From assembly GCA_021846505.1 (NCBI GenBank), contig JAJZWV010000022.1, forward strand, positions 1 through 47,736: DNA of 47,736 bases. The letters are read 5' to 3'. Of the stretch, positions 15,553 through 23,668 are shown piece after piece. A program made the translations under genes and the position numbers. The notes beneath the pieces are model-generated. The model was not told where the DNA came from. It saw only the letters and a list, made by a program, of their open reading frames with translations, and ran no database searches. This DNA comes from Bacillota bacterium (GTDB taxonomy: Bacteria; Bacillota; Sulfobacillia; Sulfobacillales; JAIMBI01). Position 1 is the first letter of the stretch. Each line of letters begins with the position of its first letter.

Positions 15553-17397
15553 CTAGCGCACGGCGGCCTGCATGGCCTCCGCGCCGCCAGCGAGCCCCGG
15601 GTCAAACTGCTCATGGTACAGCGCGGCGTAGAGGCCGCCTTGGCGCAGCAGCTGGGCGTGGCGCCCGCGCTCGCGGATGCGCCCGCCGTCAGCCACCAGA
15701 ATCTGATCCGCGGCCAGCACCGTAGACAGGCGGTGCGCGATGGCCACCACGGTGCGCCCCCGAAACAGCCGATCCAGCGCCTCCTGGATCAGGCGCTCCG
15801 CGTGGCTGTCCAGCGAGCTGGTGGCTTCATCCAGCAGCAGCACGGAGGGGTTTCGCAAGATGGCCCGAGCAATCGCTACCCGCTGCTTCTCGCCGCCCGA
15901 CAAACGGTAGCCCCGCTCGCCTACCACCGTGTGGAGCCCCTCCGGGAGCGCCGCAATCAAGTCGCCCAGCTGGGCGGCCTCTGCAGCGCGCCGCACCTCC
16001 GCGTCGTCTGCGGTGGGCCTCCCATATCGGATGTTGTCCTGGAGCGTCGTGTGAAACAGATACAGCTCCTGGGTGACCACCGACATGGCCGCCCGCAGAT
16101 CCGCTTCCGCCAGCTCCGCCAGCGAGACGCCGCCCAAGCGCACGGCGCCCGCTTCGGGGTCGTAGAAGCGCGCGGCCAGGGCCAGGATGGTGCTTTTGCC
16201 CGCACCGGATGGCCCCACCACCGCGGTGAGCTGGCCCGGCTCGGCGGTGAAGGACACTCCATGGAGCACCTCTTCGGATGGCTGGTAGCCAAACTGCACG
16301 CAATCAAATTCCAGCGCCAGCGGCATGGTGCCCGCCGCCATCGCCTGCGGCGCCGACGGCTCCGGCACGTCGGCTGGCAGATCCAAGAAGCGAAAGATGC
16401 GGTCAAACAGCGCCAGCCCGCCAATCAGCGTGGTGTTGGAGCCCGCCAGCGACGACGCAGGGCTGTACAGCTGCACCAAATACGTGGCAAACGCCACGAT
16501 CGTGCCCAGCTCCGCGCGATGGGTGATGACCAGGTACCCGCCATAGCCGTACAGCAGGGCGGGCCCCAGCGCGGACAGGATCCGGACCACCATGCTGAGC
16601 CACTGCCCCACCATGCTTTGGCGCACCTGGCATGTCCGCACGGAGGCGCTATAGCCCGTGAATCGGTCCGCTTCCCGAGGCCGCGTGCCAAAGCTGGTGA
16701 CCACCACCATGCCAGACAGCGTCAAAGTTTCCTCGAGGTGGGCCGTCATCTGAGCCATCGACTCCTGTGTCCGGTTGATGGCGTCGTAGGTGCGGCGGCC
16801 GAAGCTCAGCACCGGCAGCGCAAAGGCTGGCAGCACCAGCGCCGCAGCGAGCGCCAGCTGCCAGTTGATCACAAACATCGTGGCCAGCGTCAGCGTCACG
16901 GTCAGCGCATTGACAAACAGGCCGGTCATGGTGCGGCTGAGCACATTTTGGACGGCGTTCAAGTCATTCACCAGCCGCGAGTGAATCTCGCCCCCCGGGG
17001 TTTTGGTGAAAAACCGGATCCCGAGCCGCTGGCCGTGCCGATACATGGCGGTGCGCAGATCGTGAATCACCGTCTGGGCCACAACCGCATTCAGATAGCT
17101 CTGCCCCACGCTGACCACGGCTCCGACCGCTGGGAACGCCAGCAAGCCCGCCGCCAGCCACCACAGCGACGCGTAGTTGCGCCGCCGAATTGCGCCATCA
17201 ATGATTTGGCGCATCAACAGCGGGGGGATCAAGCCCAGCACCACGCCCAACACGGTGAGCGTCAGGGCTCCGGCAATCAGGCGGCGGTGCGGCCGCAGCG
17301 TGGCCAGGAGCCGCCGCGCCGTTTCTTTGGTAGGCTGGCCCTGCTCCATGTAGCGCAGCGACCGCCGCTGCTCCCAGACCGCGTGCATTCCATGCAT
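15553..17397 (-). CDS. ABC exporter, fused membrane and ATPase domains
   Basis: A protein of about 614 aa of the MsbA/LmrA-like half-transporter type. An N-terminal six-helix domain (to about residue 330) is followed by the ATPase with Walker A GPSGAGKST, signature LSGGEKQRVAIARA, Walker B VLLLDEATSSLD and the switch histidine in IAHRLSTV. It would work as a homodimer in the membrane exporting lipids or drugs. The start at ATG 17397 follows the MarR stop by two bases, with another ATG three codons on. Co-transcription with a MarR regulator suggests ligand-induced efflux. Confidence 0.92.
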   Translation of the reverse strand: MHGMHAVWEQRRSLRYMEQGQPTKETARRLLATLRPHRRLIAGALTLTVLGVVLGLIPPLLMRQIIDGAIRRRNYASLWWLAAGLLAFPAVGAVVSVGQSYLNAVVAQTVIHDLRTAMYRHGQRLGIRFFTKTPGGEIHSRLVNDLNAVQNVLSRTMTGLFVNALTVTLTLATMFVINWQLALAAALVLPAFALPVLSFGRRTYDAINRTQESMAQMTAHLEETLTLSGMVVVTSFGTRPREADRFTGYSASVRTCQVRQSMVGQWLSMVVRILSALGPALLYGYGGYLVITHRAELGTIVAFATYLVQLYSPASSLAGSNTTLIGGLALFDRIFRFLDLPADVPEPSAPQAMAAGTMPLALEFDCVQFGYQPSEEVLHGVSFTAEPGQLTAVVGPSGAGKSTILALAARFYDPEAGAVRLGGVSLAELAEADLRAAMSVVTQELYLFHTTLQDNIRYGRPTADDAEVRRAAEAAQLGDLIAALPEGLHTVVGERGYRLSGGEKQRVAIARAILRNPSVLLLDEATSSLDSHAERLIQEALDRLFRGRTVVAIAHRLSTVLAADQILVADGGRIRERGRHAQLLRQGGLYAALYHEQFDPGLAGGAEAMQAAVR

Positions 17398-17399
17398 GC

Positions 17400-17846
17400 T
17401 CACTGCGGCACCCCCGCGTGGCGGCCCGCCCACGCCTCCAGCGCCTGGGACCAGGCCTCGCGCGCCTCCGGCGGAAGCGGGTCCAGCATGTCCCGCAGCA
17501 CCGCGCGGCGGGCGGCCATAAAGGCGCCGTAAACCTGGCGCCCTTCAGCCGTCGCCGCCACCCGAACGCGGGCGCCGCGGCCCACCTCCGCCCGCCGCTC
17601 CGCCCAGCCCCACTCCTCCAGGCGATCCAGATGGGTGGTCATCGTGCTGCTCCGCACCCCGACGTCGTCTGCCAGCTCCGAGGGCGACCGCCCCGCGCTC
17701 ACCACCAGCGCCTCCAGCACCCGAAAAGCTCCGCGGCCGGCGCGGCCGCCCGACGCGTCGCGCGCCGCCGCGCGGACCCTGGCCATCCACTCGCGGCGAA
17801 ACCGCTCCAACACTTCGTCGATGCGCGCCACCTGCGCGTCGTTCAC
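17400..17846 (-). CDS. MarR-family transcriptional regulator
   Basis: A 148-aa winged-helix regulator. The recognition segment is SPSELADDVGVRSSTMTTHLDRLEEWGW (about residues 54-81), followed by the wing with GRGARVRVAATAEGRQ, and it is flanked by dimerisation helices. The start GTG at 17846 has GGAGGTGG just upstream. It directly precedes the ABC exporter and most likely represses its own operon, releasing DNA on binding a phenolic or other ligand. A likely operator lies upstream. Confidence 0.9.
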   Translation of the reverse strand: MNDAQVARIDEVLERFRREWMARVRAAARDASGGRAGRGAFRVLEALVVSAGRSPSELADDVGVRSSTMTTHLDRLEEWGWAERRAEVGRGARVRVAATAEGRQVYGAFMAARRAVLRDMLDPLPPEAREAWSQALEAWAGRHAGVPQ

Positions 17847-17861
17847 TCAGCCACCTCCCTC

Positions 17862-17889
17862 ACTCGCTAGCCTCGCTAGCTAAATTGTA
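17862..17889 (-). promoter_or_regulatory. MarR operon promoter and likely operator
   Basis: A TACAAT -10 box (reverse strand, 17889-17884) is followed by two copies of the self-palindrome GCTAGC (17875-17880 and 17866-17871) spaced by GAG, forming a 15-bp repeat element between -10 and the ribosome site. Its position over the transcription start suits autorepression by the MarR protein. No good -35 is visible. Confidence 0.55.
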
Positions 17890-17958
17890 ACATGCCGAGA
17901 CCAAGCGTCTCTCCCCGCGCCCCCACACCCGGGGTCCGGCGACCCTGCGGGGAGATAG

Positions 17959-19225
17959 CTAGACCTCCGGATCGGGGGCGTCCAGGATCCGGTAGGCGTA
18001 GTTCACGGGGTGCGGCGCCGGCGGATTCAGCCTCACCACCAGCGTGATGGCAGCGACAGCGGCCAACGTGGCGGCCTGGGCCCACAGGGCGGCCAGCGGG
18101 CCGAAGTCCCCCATCGCCCAACTGCCCACCAGCAATCCGAGCGGGGCCGTCACGCCGCTCATGAGCAGGAGGAGGGCGCTCAGCACCCGACCAACCATGT
18201 GCGAAGGCGCGCTGCCCTGTATGGCCGAGACAAAAGGTATGCTCACCACGCCCGTGAGGAACCAGATGACGCCGTAGCACATGACCGCGACTGTCAGGTT
18301 TCGCGCCAGCAGCGCCAATCCCAAAGCGGCGTCCGAGCCCGCTGCCGCCGTGCGCACCCAGCCTTGCAACGTCAGCCGCGAGGACACCTTACCCACGAGG
18401 GCCCCTGCGGCGACACTTCCCAGCCCGCTGGCCGCCTCGATGGTGCCAAAGCCGGCAATCCCCGCGTGCAGCAGCAGGCGGCTGAAAACCAGCGAGAAAA
18501 TTGGGAACGGCCCGAACACCAGGTTCATCGGCGCGAGGACGAGAATGAGGCGGCGCAGGTACCGGTCGCCCCACAGGTCGCGCAGGCCAGCAGCGCTGTC
18601 TGTCAGCAGCCCCCGGGCCCCCCGGCTGGCCTTGGCCCGAACATCGGGAATCCGGAGCCAGCACAACACGCCGCCGCTGACTGCAAAGGTCACGGCGTCA
18701 ACAATCAAGGCCCAGCCGGGGGAAAGCCAGGCGATCAGCAAACCACCCACGGCATAGCTTCCAATGCTCAGCACACCCATGACCGCAGTCCATAAGCCGT
18801 TCGCCCGCGCAAGGTGTTTTGGAGGCACGACCCGGGGGATCACCGCCGTAACCGCTGGGGAAAACAGGAGGCCCTCCACGGCCAGCAGAAGCGTCACGCC
18901 GTACAGCACACCGGGATCGGGTCACCCGCGCGCAGGAGCACTCCGGCGGTGGCTACCAGAAGTGCACGGCCCCAATCGCTGATCACCATCACCAGCTTCT
19001 TGGGCCAGCGGTCCGCCAGGGCGCCAGCGGCAGCGCGAGAACAATAGGCGGCAGCGTAGTCAGCAGCGGCACCACTGCGGCCAAAAACACCGAGTGGGTG
19101 TCGCCAAGCACCGTCCACGCAGCTGCCAGCGCAAACAGCACATCGCCGACGCGGGAAACTGTCCGACTCGCCAGGAGTACCCCAAATCGGGGCGACTCGC
19201 ACAGCCACTGCCAGCTGGCGCTCAT
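17959..19225 (-). pseudogene. MFS transporter pseudogene (two frameshifts)
   Basis: Three overlapping reverse frames together make an MFS efflux protein of about 420 aa. The first piece, from ATG 19225, covers helix 1 (FGVLLASRTVSRVGDVLFALA) and is lost near 19030. A second frame carries the loop GALADRWPKKLVMVISDWGR to about 18915. The third runs from there to 17959 with the remaining helices. Both breaks disrupt conserved sequence, so the protein is not made unless sequencing errors are involved. The family resembles macrolide-efflux (MefA-like) MFS proteins. Confidence 0.8.
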
Positions 19226-19699
19226 GCCTGGCGGCCGCAGCTGGCAGCCTCGCGCCTTGGCCCTCGCGGCCGCCAGGGCGCCCGCCGCTCCCTCACCGCT
19301 ACCTCACGGCCCGTCGTGCGCCATCTCCCCCGCAGACGCACCGGCCATCTGCTTGGCGCCAGTCTATTGCCCAAGAAGCTTTGTGAAATTGGATTTCAGG
19401 CCGATATTTGAAGGGTATATCCGCGTGGCGGGTTCATCATCCAGCGCACATTTTCATCAGTCGCCGACGGTGTCGGCACGGATCCCTGCACGGGCCAATC
19501 CGGGGGGCCCATCGGCCGCGCGGCGTTTCGAGTGGCCTGATAAGCGCCACGACCTCGACACACGAGTGGCTGTCCTCGCCGTGGGAGACCCGACCTTCCA
19601 AGGAGACCTCATCGGGGCCGAGCGCCTCGCCTGACCGCTAAGGCCATGGGGAACTCGCTTGGGGCCCATGGGAGCCGGGGTCTTCGCGGCTCATCCTGC
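19226..19699. other. gap without a recognisable gene
   Basis: This region lies between the MFS pseudogene and tRNA-Sec. A forward frame ends at 19634 with protein-like residues (RHDLDTRVAVLAVGDPTFQ), which could be a gene remnant, but no start or family is visible. No U-rich terminator was found directly after the tRNA. Confidence 0.4.
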
Positions 19700-19793
19700 T
19701 GGCGGGAGTATGTGGGAATCGAACCCACCGCCGACCGCCGGCCGGCCATCGGATTTGAAGTCCGTGGAAGGCACCAGTCCTCCATCTACCCCC
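19700..19793 (-). tRNA. selC: tRNA-Sec (anticodon UCA)
   Basis: A 94-base tRNA with selenocysteine-specific features. It has a long acceptor stem (GGGGGTAG with ATACTCCC, seven pairs plus one mismatch at the eighth), a D-stem GGAGG/CCTTCC, and an anticodon stem-loop CGGA-CTTCAAA-TCCG with anticodon TCA (complement of 19756-19758). A long variable arm (GCCGGCC/GGTCGGC, 7 bp) and a T-arm GTGGG-TTCGATT-CCCAC follow. The discriminator G and CCA are encoded. The anticodon loop is the same as in E. coli selC. It reads UGA as selenocysteine with SelB. Confidence 0.95.
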
Positions 19794-19806
19794 GCACGCC
19801 GCGGCT

Positions 19807-19836
19807 AGTATGACGTTTGGGCACCTCGCCTGTCAA
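19807..19836 (-). promoter_or_regulatory. tRNA-Sec promoter
   Basis: A consensus TTGACA -35 (reverse strand, 19836-19831) is followed after 18 bases by CATACT (19812-19807). The tRNA 5' end lies 13 bases further on. The tRNA therefore has its own promoter just after the cysteine synthase gene. Confidence 0.75.
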
Positions 19837-19864
19837 CGCGCGGCGCCACCCGCCGCAGCGGCCA

Positions 19865-20836
19865 TCAAGGGCGGGGCACGTCCATCCCAAATGCCTCAGC
19901 AAACGGCGGCGTTGGTGGGTATAGCCCGGTGGACAGATACCGATCACCGCCATCGGGAAACATCACGACCACCGTGCGGCCGCGGCCGCCGGTCTCCTGC
20001 AGCACCTGGCGGGCGGCGGCGTAGGCCGCCCCCGAGGAGATGCCGGCCAACAGCCCTTCGTGCTGAGCCAGCCAGCGGGTGGTGTCCCAGGCGTCGCTAT
20101 CGGCAACGGCCACCACCCGGTCAATGACCGAGCGGTCCAAAATGGCGGGGATAAACCCGGCCCCAATCCCTTGAATGTTGTGCGGTCCGGGTGGGCCGCC
20201 GGACAGCACCGCCGAGGCGGCGGGCTCCACCGCCACCATCTCGATGGTGCGCCGGTGACTTTTGAGATAGCGCCCCAGGCCCGTGACTGTGCCGCCGGTG
20301 CCCACGCCCGCCACCACCAGGTCCACGCGCCCTTCCGTGGCTGCCCAAATTTCTGGCCCGGTGGTGCGCTCGTGCACCCGGGGATTGGCCGGGTTCTCGT
20401 GCTGGCGGGTCATGTAGGCGGTCGGCAGCGCGGCCTCAATGGCTTTGGCCCAGGCCACCGCCCCCGCCGTGCGCTCGGCCCGCGGACTTTCCACCACGGT
20501 GGCGCCATAAGCCGAAAACAGCTGCCGCCGCTCGATGCTTTGGCCCTCTGGCATCACCAGCACCAGCCGGTAGCCGCGCGCCGCGGCCAGCATCGCCAGC
20601 GCGATGCCGGTGTTCCCGGACGTGGCTTCCACCAGCACGCTGCCGGGGTGAATGGCGCCGCGGTCCTCGGCGTCCTGGATCAGGGCCCACGCCGTCCGGT
20701 CCTTGACCGATCCGCCTGGGTTTTGCCGCTCCAGCTTGGCCCACACCTGGGCTCCCGTCTCTTCCGACAGCGCACGGAGCGGCACCAGGGGGGTGTTGCC
20801 CACCAAGCCCAGCACCGCGCCTCCTGGCTCCTCCAT
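19865..20836 (-). CDS. cysK: cysteine synthase (O-acetylserine sulfhydrylase)
   Basis: A 323-aa fold-type II PLP enzyme that makes cysteine from O-acetylserine and sulfide. The PLP lysine is Lys45 in PGGSVKDRTA. The substrate/phosphate loops EATSGNTGIALA (from about 69) and GTGGTVTGLGRYLK (about 175), and the C-terminal GISSGAAYAAA, are all present. The length is normal. The start ATG at 20836 follows GGGGGGA. CysM or cystathionine beta-synthase-like activity cannot be excluded. It lies upstream of tRNA-Sec on the same strand, but the tRNA has its own promoter. Confidence 0.9.
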   Translation of the reverse strand: MEEPGGAVLGLVGNTPLVPLRALSEETGAQVWAKLERQNPGGSVKDRTAWALIQDAEDRGAIHPGSVLVEATSGNTGIALAMLAAARGYRLVLVMPEGQSIERRQLFSAYGATVVESPRAERTAGAVAWAKAIEAALPTAYMTRQHENPANPRVHERTTGPEIWAATEGRVDLVVAGVGTGGTVTGLGRYLKSHRRTIEMVAVEPAASAVLSGGPPGPHNIQGIGAGFIPAILDRSVIDRVVAVADSDAWDTTRWLAQHEGLLAGISSGAAYAAARQVLQETGGRGRTVVVMFPDGGDRYLSTGLYPPTPPFAEAFGMDVPRP

Positions 20837-20916
20837 CGAACGTCCCCCCAGGTGCAGCTGTTTACTTGCTTGCCGTGATTACCTTGCTTAATCTGGGCTC
20901 GGTCGGAGGGCAGGGA

Positions 20917-21111
20917 TCAATCTCCCGTCCGCCCCTTGGGGCGGCGACCGGCCGGCCGATGCGGCCGCTCGCGCGGCAGATTCCGCCCGGCCCGAAGCCA
21001 CGGAGACACAAAGGGCGCCACTCGCGCCAGCTGCCGCGGGCGGCGCCATGCCATCCACACCAGCCACGCAACGGCGGCGGCGATGATCAAGCTCAACCAG
21101 GGCACCACACT
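20917..21111 (-). CDS. small single-span membrane protein downstream of tatA
   Basis: A 64-aa protein with one N-terminal membrane helix (VPWLSLIIAAAVAWLVWMAW, residues 2-21) and a strongly basic, proline/arginine-rich tail. The start GTG at 21111 is 8 bases after GGGGGAG. It follows tatA by about 50 bases on the same strand and is probably co-transcribed. I do not recognise a family. The topology (short outside, basic inside) suggests an inner-membrane accessory protein. Confidence 0.55.
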   Translation of the reverse strand, partial: SVVPWLSLIIAAAVAWLVWMAWRRPRQLARVAPFVSPWLRAGRNLPRERPHRPAGRRPKGRTGD

Positions 21112-21163
21112 TGCCGCTCCCCCAGCCGTGCTTCAATTCCAAGTCCAGATGCGCTGCCCCCGG

Positions 21164-21397
21164 CTAGCGGTTCTCCTCGGTGTCGTCGGCGGGCCGCTGT
21201 GGGTTGGCTGCGTCGTAGGACATGGGGTACGTAGGCGGCTTGCCCCCCTCGTCCATCACGCCCGACATCGCCCCCCGGAACTCCCGAATCGCGCGCCCCA
21301 GGCCCGACCCAATCTCGGGGAGGCGCTTGGGCCCAAACACCAGCAGCGCCACAATCAGCAAGAGGACGATGTGGACCGGCGTCAGCAAATCCCCCAC
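21164..21397 (-). CDS. tatA: Sec-independent translocase subunit TatA
   Basis: A protein of about 77 aa with the TatA/TatE layout: a short membrane helix (VHIVLLLIVALLVFGPKRLP, about residues 8-27) with the hinge FGPKRLPEIG, an amphipathic helix (GLGRAIREFRG), and a polar tail. It forms the channel for folded twin-arginine proteins together with TatC, which is not in the window. I place the start at GTG 21397 because AAGGTG lies 6 bases upstream; GTG 21418 and 21406 are also in frame. Confidence 0.9.
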   Translation of the reverse strand: MGDLLTPVHIVLLLIVALLVFGPKRLPEIGSGLGRAIREFRGAMSGVMDEGGKPPTYPMSYDAANPQRPADDTEENR

Positions 21398-21444
21398 GGG
21401 CGTCACCTTCTCTCTCACGACTCCGCGCCCAAACCCGACGAGTC

Positions 21445-21450
21445 ATTATA
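21445..21450 (-). promoter_or_regulatory. tatA promoter -10 box
   Basis: TATAAT on the reverse strand, about 50 bases upstream of the chosen tatA start. The matching -35 region has no good hexamer. Confidence 0.5.
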
Positions 21451-21500
21451 CCGCACTCATCAGCGCTCATGCGGGGCCCAGCGGCGCAGAGATCCACATT

Positions 21501-21818
21501 TTGGCGCGATACTGCGGCCGGACGCGCAGAGGCGTGGCGGGCGCCGCGTTGGCCGACTTGTTTTTGCAAAGCACCGCGGAGGAATTCGCGAAAGATTTCA
21601 TTGCGGCGGTGCTAGCCAGCCATGACTCGCGCATCCGCTCGGTGCGGCGCGAATCGCTCTCGACCATCAGTCACGGGATCCAGGGCTCGGAGATCATCCT
21701 CCCCCTGGCCAGTCGCGTGGAGCTTCACTGCCTTTTGCGGCACGGCCACGGCAAAGTCGGAGCCGCATCCGACCGCTTTTGGGCACGCATCATCCGCCTT
21801 AGTTGCCGTGTCCGCTGA
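21501..21818 (+). CDS. hypothetical protein
   Basis: A forward frame from TTG 21501 to TGA 21816-21818 (105 aa) has a moderate coding bias at third positions and an amphipathic sequence such as ALADLFLQSTAEEFAKDFIA. There is no convincing ribosome site and the frame is open further upstream, so the start is a guess. I recognise no family. It lies at the edge of a decayed region and may be a remnant. Confidence 0.3.
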   Translation: MARYCGRTRRGVAGAALADLFLQSTAEEFAKDFIAAVLASHDSRIRSVRRESLSTISHGIQGSEIILPLASRVELHCLLRHGHGKVGAASDRFWARIIRLSCRVR

Positions 21819-21976
21819 AGTACCCCTTGAAGAAGGGTTCGCCGCGGCAGCATGTCCAGCAGCGCGGCGGCGGCGCGCAGGGCGATCCTTTCGCCCAGCA
21901 GAAGGAAGCGGATCGTCAAGCGGTCGGCCCAATCAAGGATCGCGACGGCGTCCCGGGGGGCGCCTTCGATGTGCAT
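21725..21976 (-). CDS. hypothetical small protein
   Basis: A reverse frame from ATG 21976 (83 aa) has good codon bias in its first 55 codons: AVAILDWADRLTIRFLLLGE and then AALLDMLPRRTLLQG. A TGGAG lies upstream. It partly overlaps a forward hypothetical frame, so at most one of the two is likely real. No family is recognised. Confidence 0.3.
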   Translation of the reverse strand: MHIEGAPRDAVAILDWADRLTIRFLLLGERIALRAAAALLDMLPRRTLLQGVLQRTRQLRRMMRAQKRSDAAPTLPWPCRKRQ

Positions 21977-22053
21977 GCCGTCACCGTACTCCACCGAGCC
22001 GCCGCTGTGCCGTCCTTGGGCCCACCCGTTACCGTCGCTCACATCCCTCGACT

Positions 22054-22740
22054 ATGACGAAGCATTGGCCTTTGCGGCTCGACTACTTGGCCCCAGGGGA
22101 CCTCGCGGAGCATGCGCTTGCCCTGCCGCAGCTGCTAGCGTCGCGCTCCGGCCAGCCCGTCGTCGTGCCGCTGGACGAATTCCAAGACGTGATGGGGAGC
22201 GGGGGCGCCGCTGGTGAAGCGCATGCGGTCGCTTTGACAGCGCCAGCCGGATACCGCTTGCCTCTTCATTGGAAGCCGGGGCGGCCTCATGCGCTCCCCG
22301 TTCGGCCTCACCGCCCAAGCCTTCTCCCGATTTGCCGACGTCCCGGCTCTGCCAGACATTCCCTGAGGTCGGCGGCCACTCCAATAACACCATGAAAGTT
22401 TGCCAAGTGCTGTGCGACGTGGCGGGGGACCACGGTGTCCGCCGCATCGGCCGCGCCGCGGCTCAAACTGGTCTGGCGCGAGCGACCGAAGAGTTGGCGC
22501 CGCTCTTCGAAAGCGGGCTCCGCGGCTTGGATGCCCTTCCTCACACCCGGAAGCTCCTGCTGCGGCTGGCGCGGGGAGAAACCGCCTATCCGCCCGGCGC
22601 CAATCCGATCCAACTGAAGGGCGCGCTGGACGAGCTCATGGCCAACGGCCTCATTCGGCGTGTGATCCGAGGCCAGTACGTGCTTCACGAGCGCCTATTT
22701 CAGCAGTATCTCGCCGGTCAGTGGGCCCCCGCCTACCGGC
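22054..22740 (+). pseudogene. decayed AAA (archaeal-type) ATPase
   Basis: Pieces in different forward frames match the order of an archaeal-type ATPase (PF01637-like). They are a lead-in with LAEHALALPQLLASRSGQP, the Walker B strand PVVVPLDEFQDVM near 22160-22195, a sensor region (ACLFIGSRGGLMRS) in another frame with a TGA inside, the GGHSNN... turn near 22370, and a C-terminal winged-helix part (KLLLRLARGETAYPPGANP to LHERLFQQYLAGQW) ending near 22735. The P-loop half is missing. Frameshifts and a truncated start make it a pseudogene. Confidence 0.6.
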
Positions 22741-23467
22741 GGGGCTCGGCCGCGCGCTCCGCATGCGCGGCCCACTCCCAGTCGTCGGCCAGCGGCTCGA
22801 GGCGCTCGTCCCCCGTCCGCCGCATCTGGGCTTTAGCCAAGAGCCAGTCGGCCAAGTGAGGGTTTTTCGGCAGCAGCGACCCATGCAGATACGTCCCCAC
22901 GGCATGGCCGGCTACGGCGCCTTCGGTCCCATCGCGGCCATTGTTGCCGACTCCCACCCGAACACGGGCCAGCGGGTCCTGGCCCGGCTGCAGCACCGTT
23001 TCCCCCGCATGGTTCTCAAACCCCACCAGCGTGGGCGGATCCAAGGGCAGCGCCGCGGTCGCAACCACGTTGCCCACGTGCCGGCCGCGCGGCCCGGCTC
23101 GCGTGATGGCGTCAAACCACCCGATGCCTGGCATCACGCGCCCATCCTGCGCCTGGTATTCTCGGCCCAGCAGTTGGAAGCCGCCGCACACCGCCAGCAG
23201 CGGCAGCCCGTCCGCCAGCGCGGCCGTCATTTCGCGGGCGCGCCCCGACAAATCTTCGGCGATCCAGGCCTGGTGGCGGTCCTCGCCGCCGCCGATGAAG
23301 GCCAGATCGGCATCGCCCCAAGCCACGGTGTCCCCGGGCTCGACTTCCACCACCGAGGCGTCCCAGCCGCGCCACTGGGCGCGGCGCACCAGGGCCAGCA
23401 CGTTGCCGCGATCTCCGTACAAGTTCATGTCGCGCGGATACAGGTGAACGATCTGGAGTCGGCGCAT
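22733..23467 (-). CDS. gatD: GatD-like glutamine amidotransferase
   Basis: A 244-aa class-I CobB/CobQ-type glutaminase. The nucleophile is Cys94 in LLAVCGGFQLLG and the catalytic histidine His195 in GTYLHGSLL. The N-terminus (QIVHLYPRDMNLYGDRGNV) is characteristic of GatD, which supplies ammonia to MurT for amidating the D-Glu of lipid II in Gram-positive bacteria. The start is ATG 23467, after AAGGGGG; a longer open frame upstream lacks a ribosome site. No murT gene is adjacent, which is unusual because the pair is normally an operon. Confidence 0.85.
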   Translation of the reverse strand: MRRLQIVHLYPRDMNLYGDRGNVLALVRRAQWRGWDASVVEVEPGDTVAWGDADLAFIGGGEDRHQAWIAEDLSGRAREMTAALADGLPLLAVCGGFQLLGREYQAQDGRVMPGIGWFDAITRAGPRGRHVGNVVATAALPLDPPTLVGFENHAGETVLQPGQDPLARVRVGVGNNGRDGTEGAVAGHAVGTYLHGSLLPKNPHLADWLLAKAQMRRTGDERLEPLADDWEWAAHAERAAEPRR

Positions 23468-23668
23468 GCGCGGCCCCCTTGCCCTTTCTGCCCATTGTGT
23501 CACAAGTGGGGCGGCGCTCCCTAATGCGGGGCGGGAGCACGCCGGAGCAGTGGGCGGCCAGTGGCCGCGCGCCGGCTGCAACTGTCGACACACGCTTGAC
23601 CTCCTGGCAGCCCTGCGCCACCATGAGGGTGCACAATTTGTCGGATCTTTGGCGGGGCGGGGGGATCC

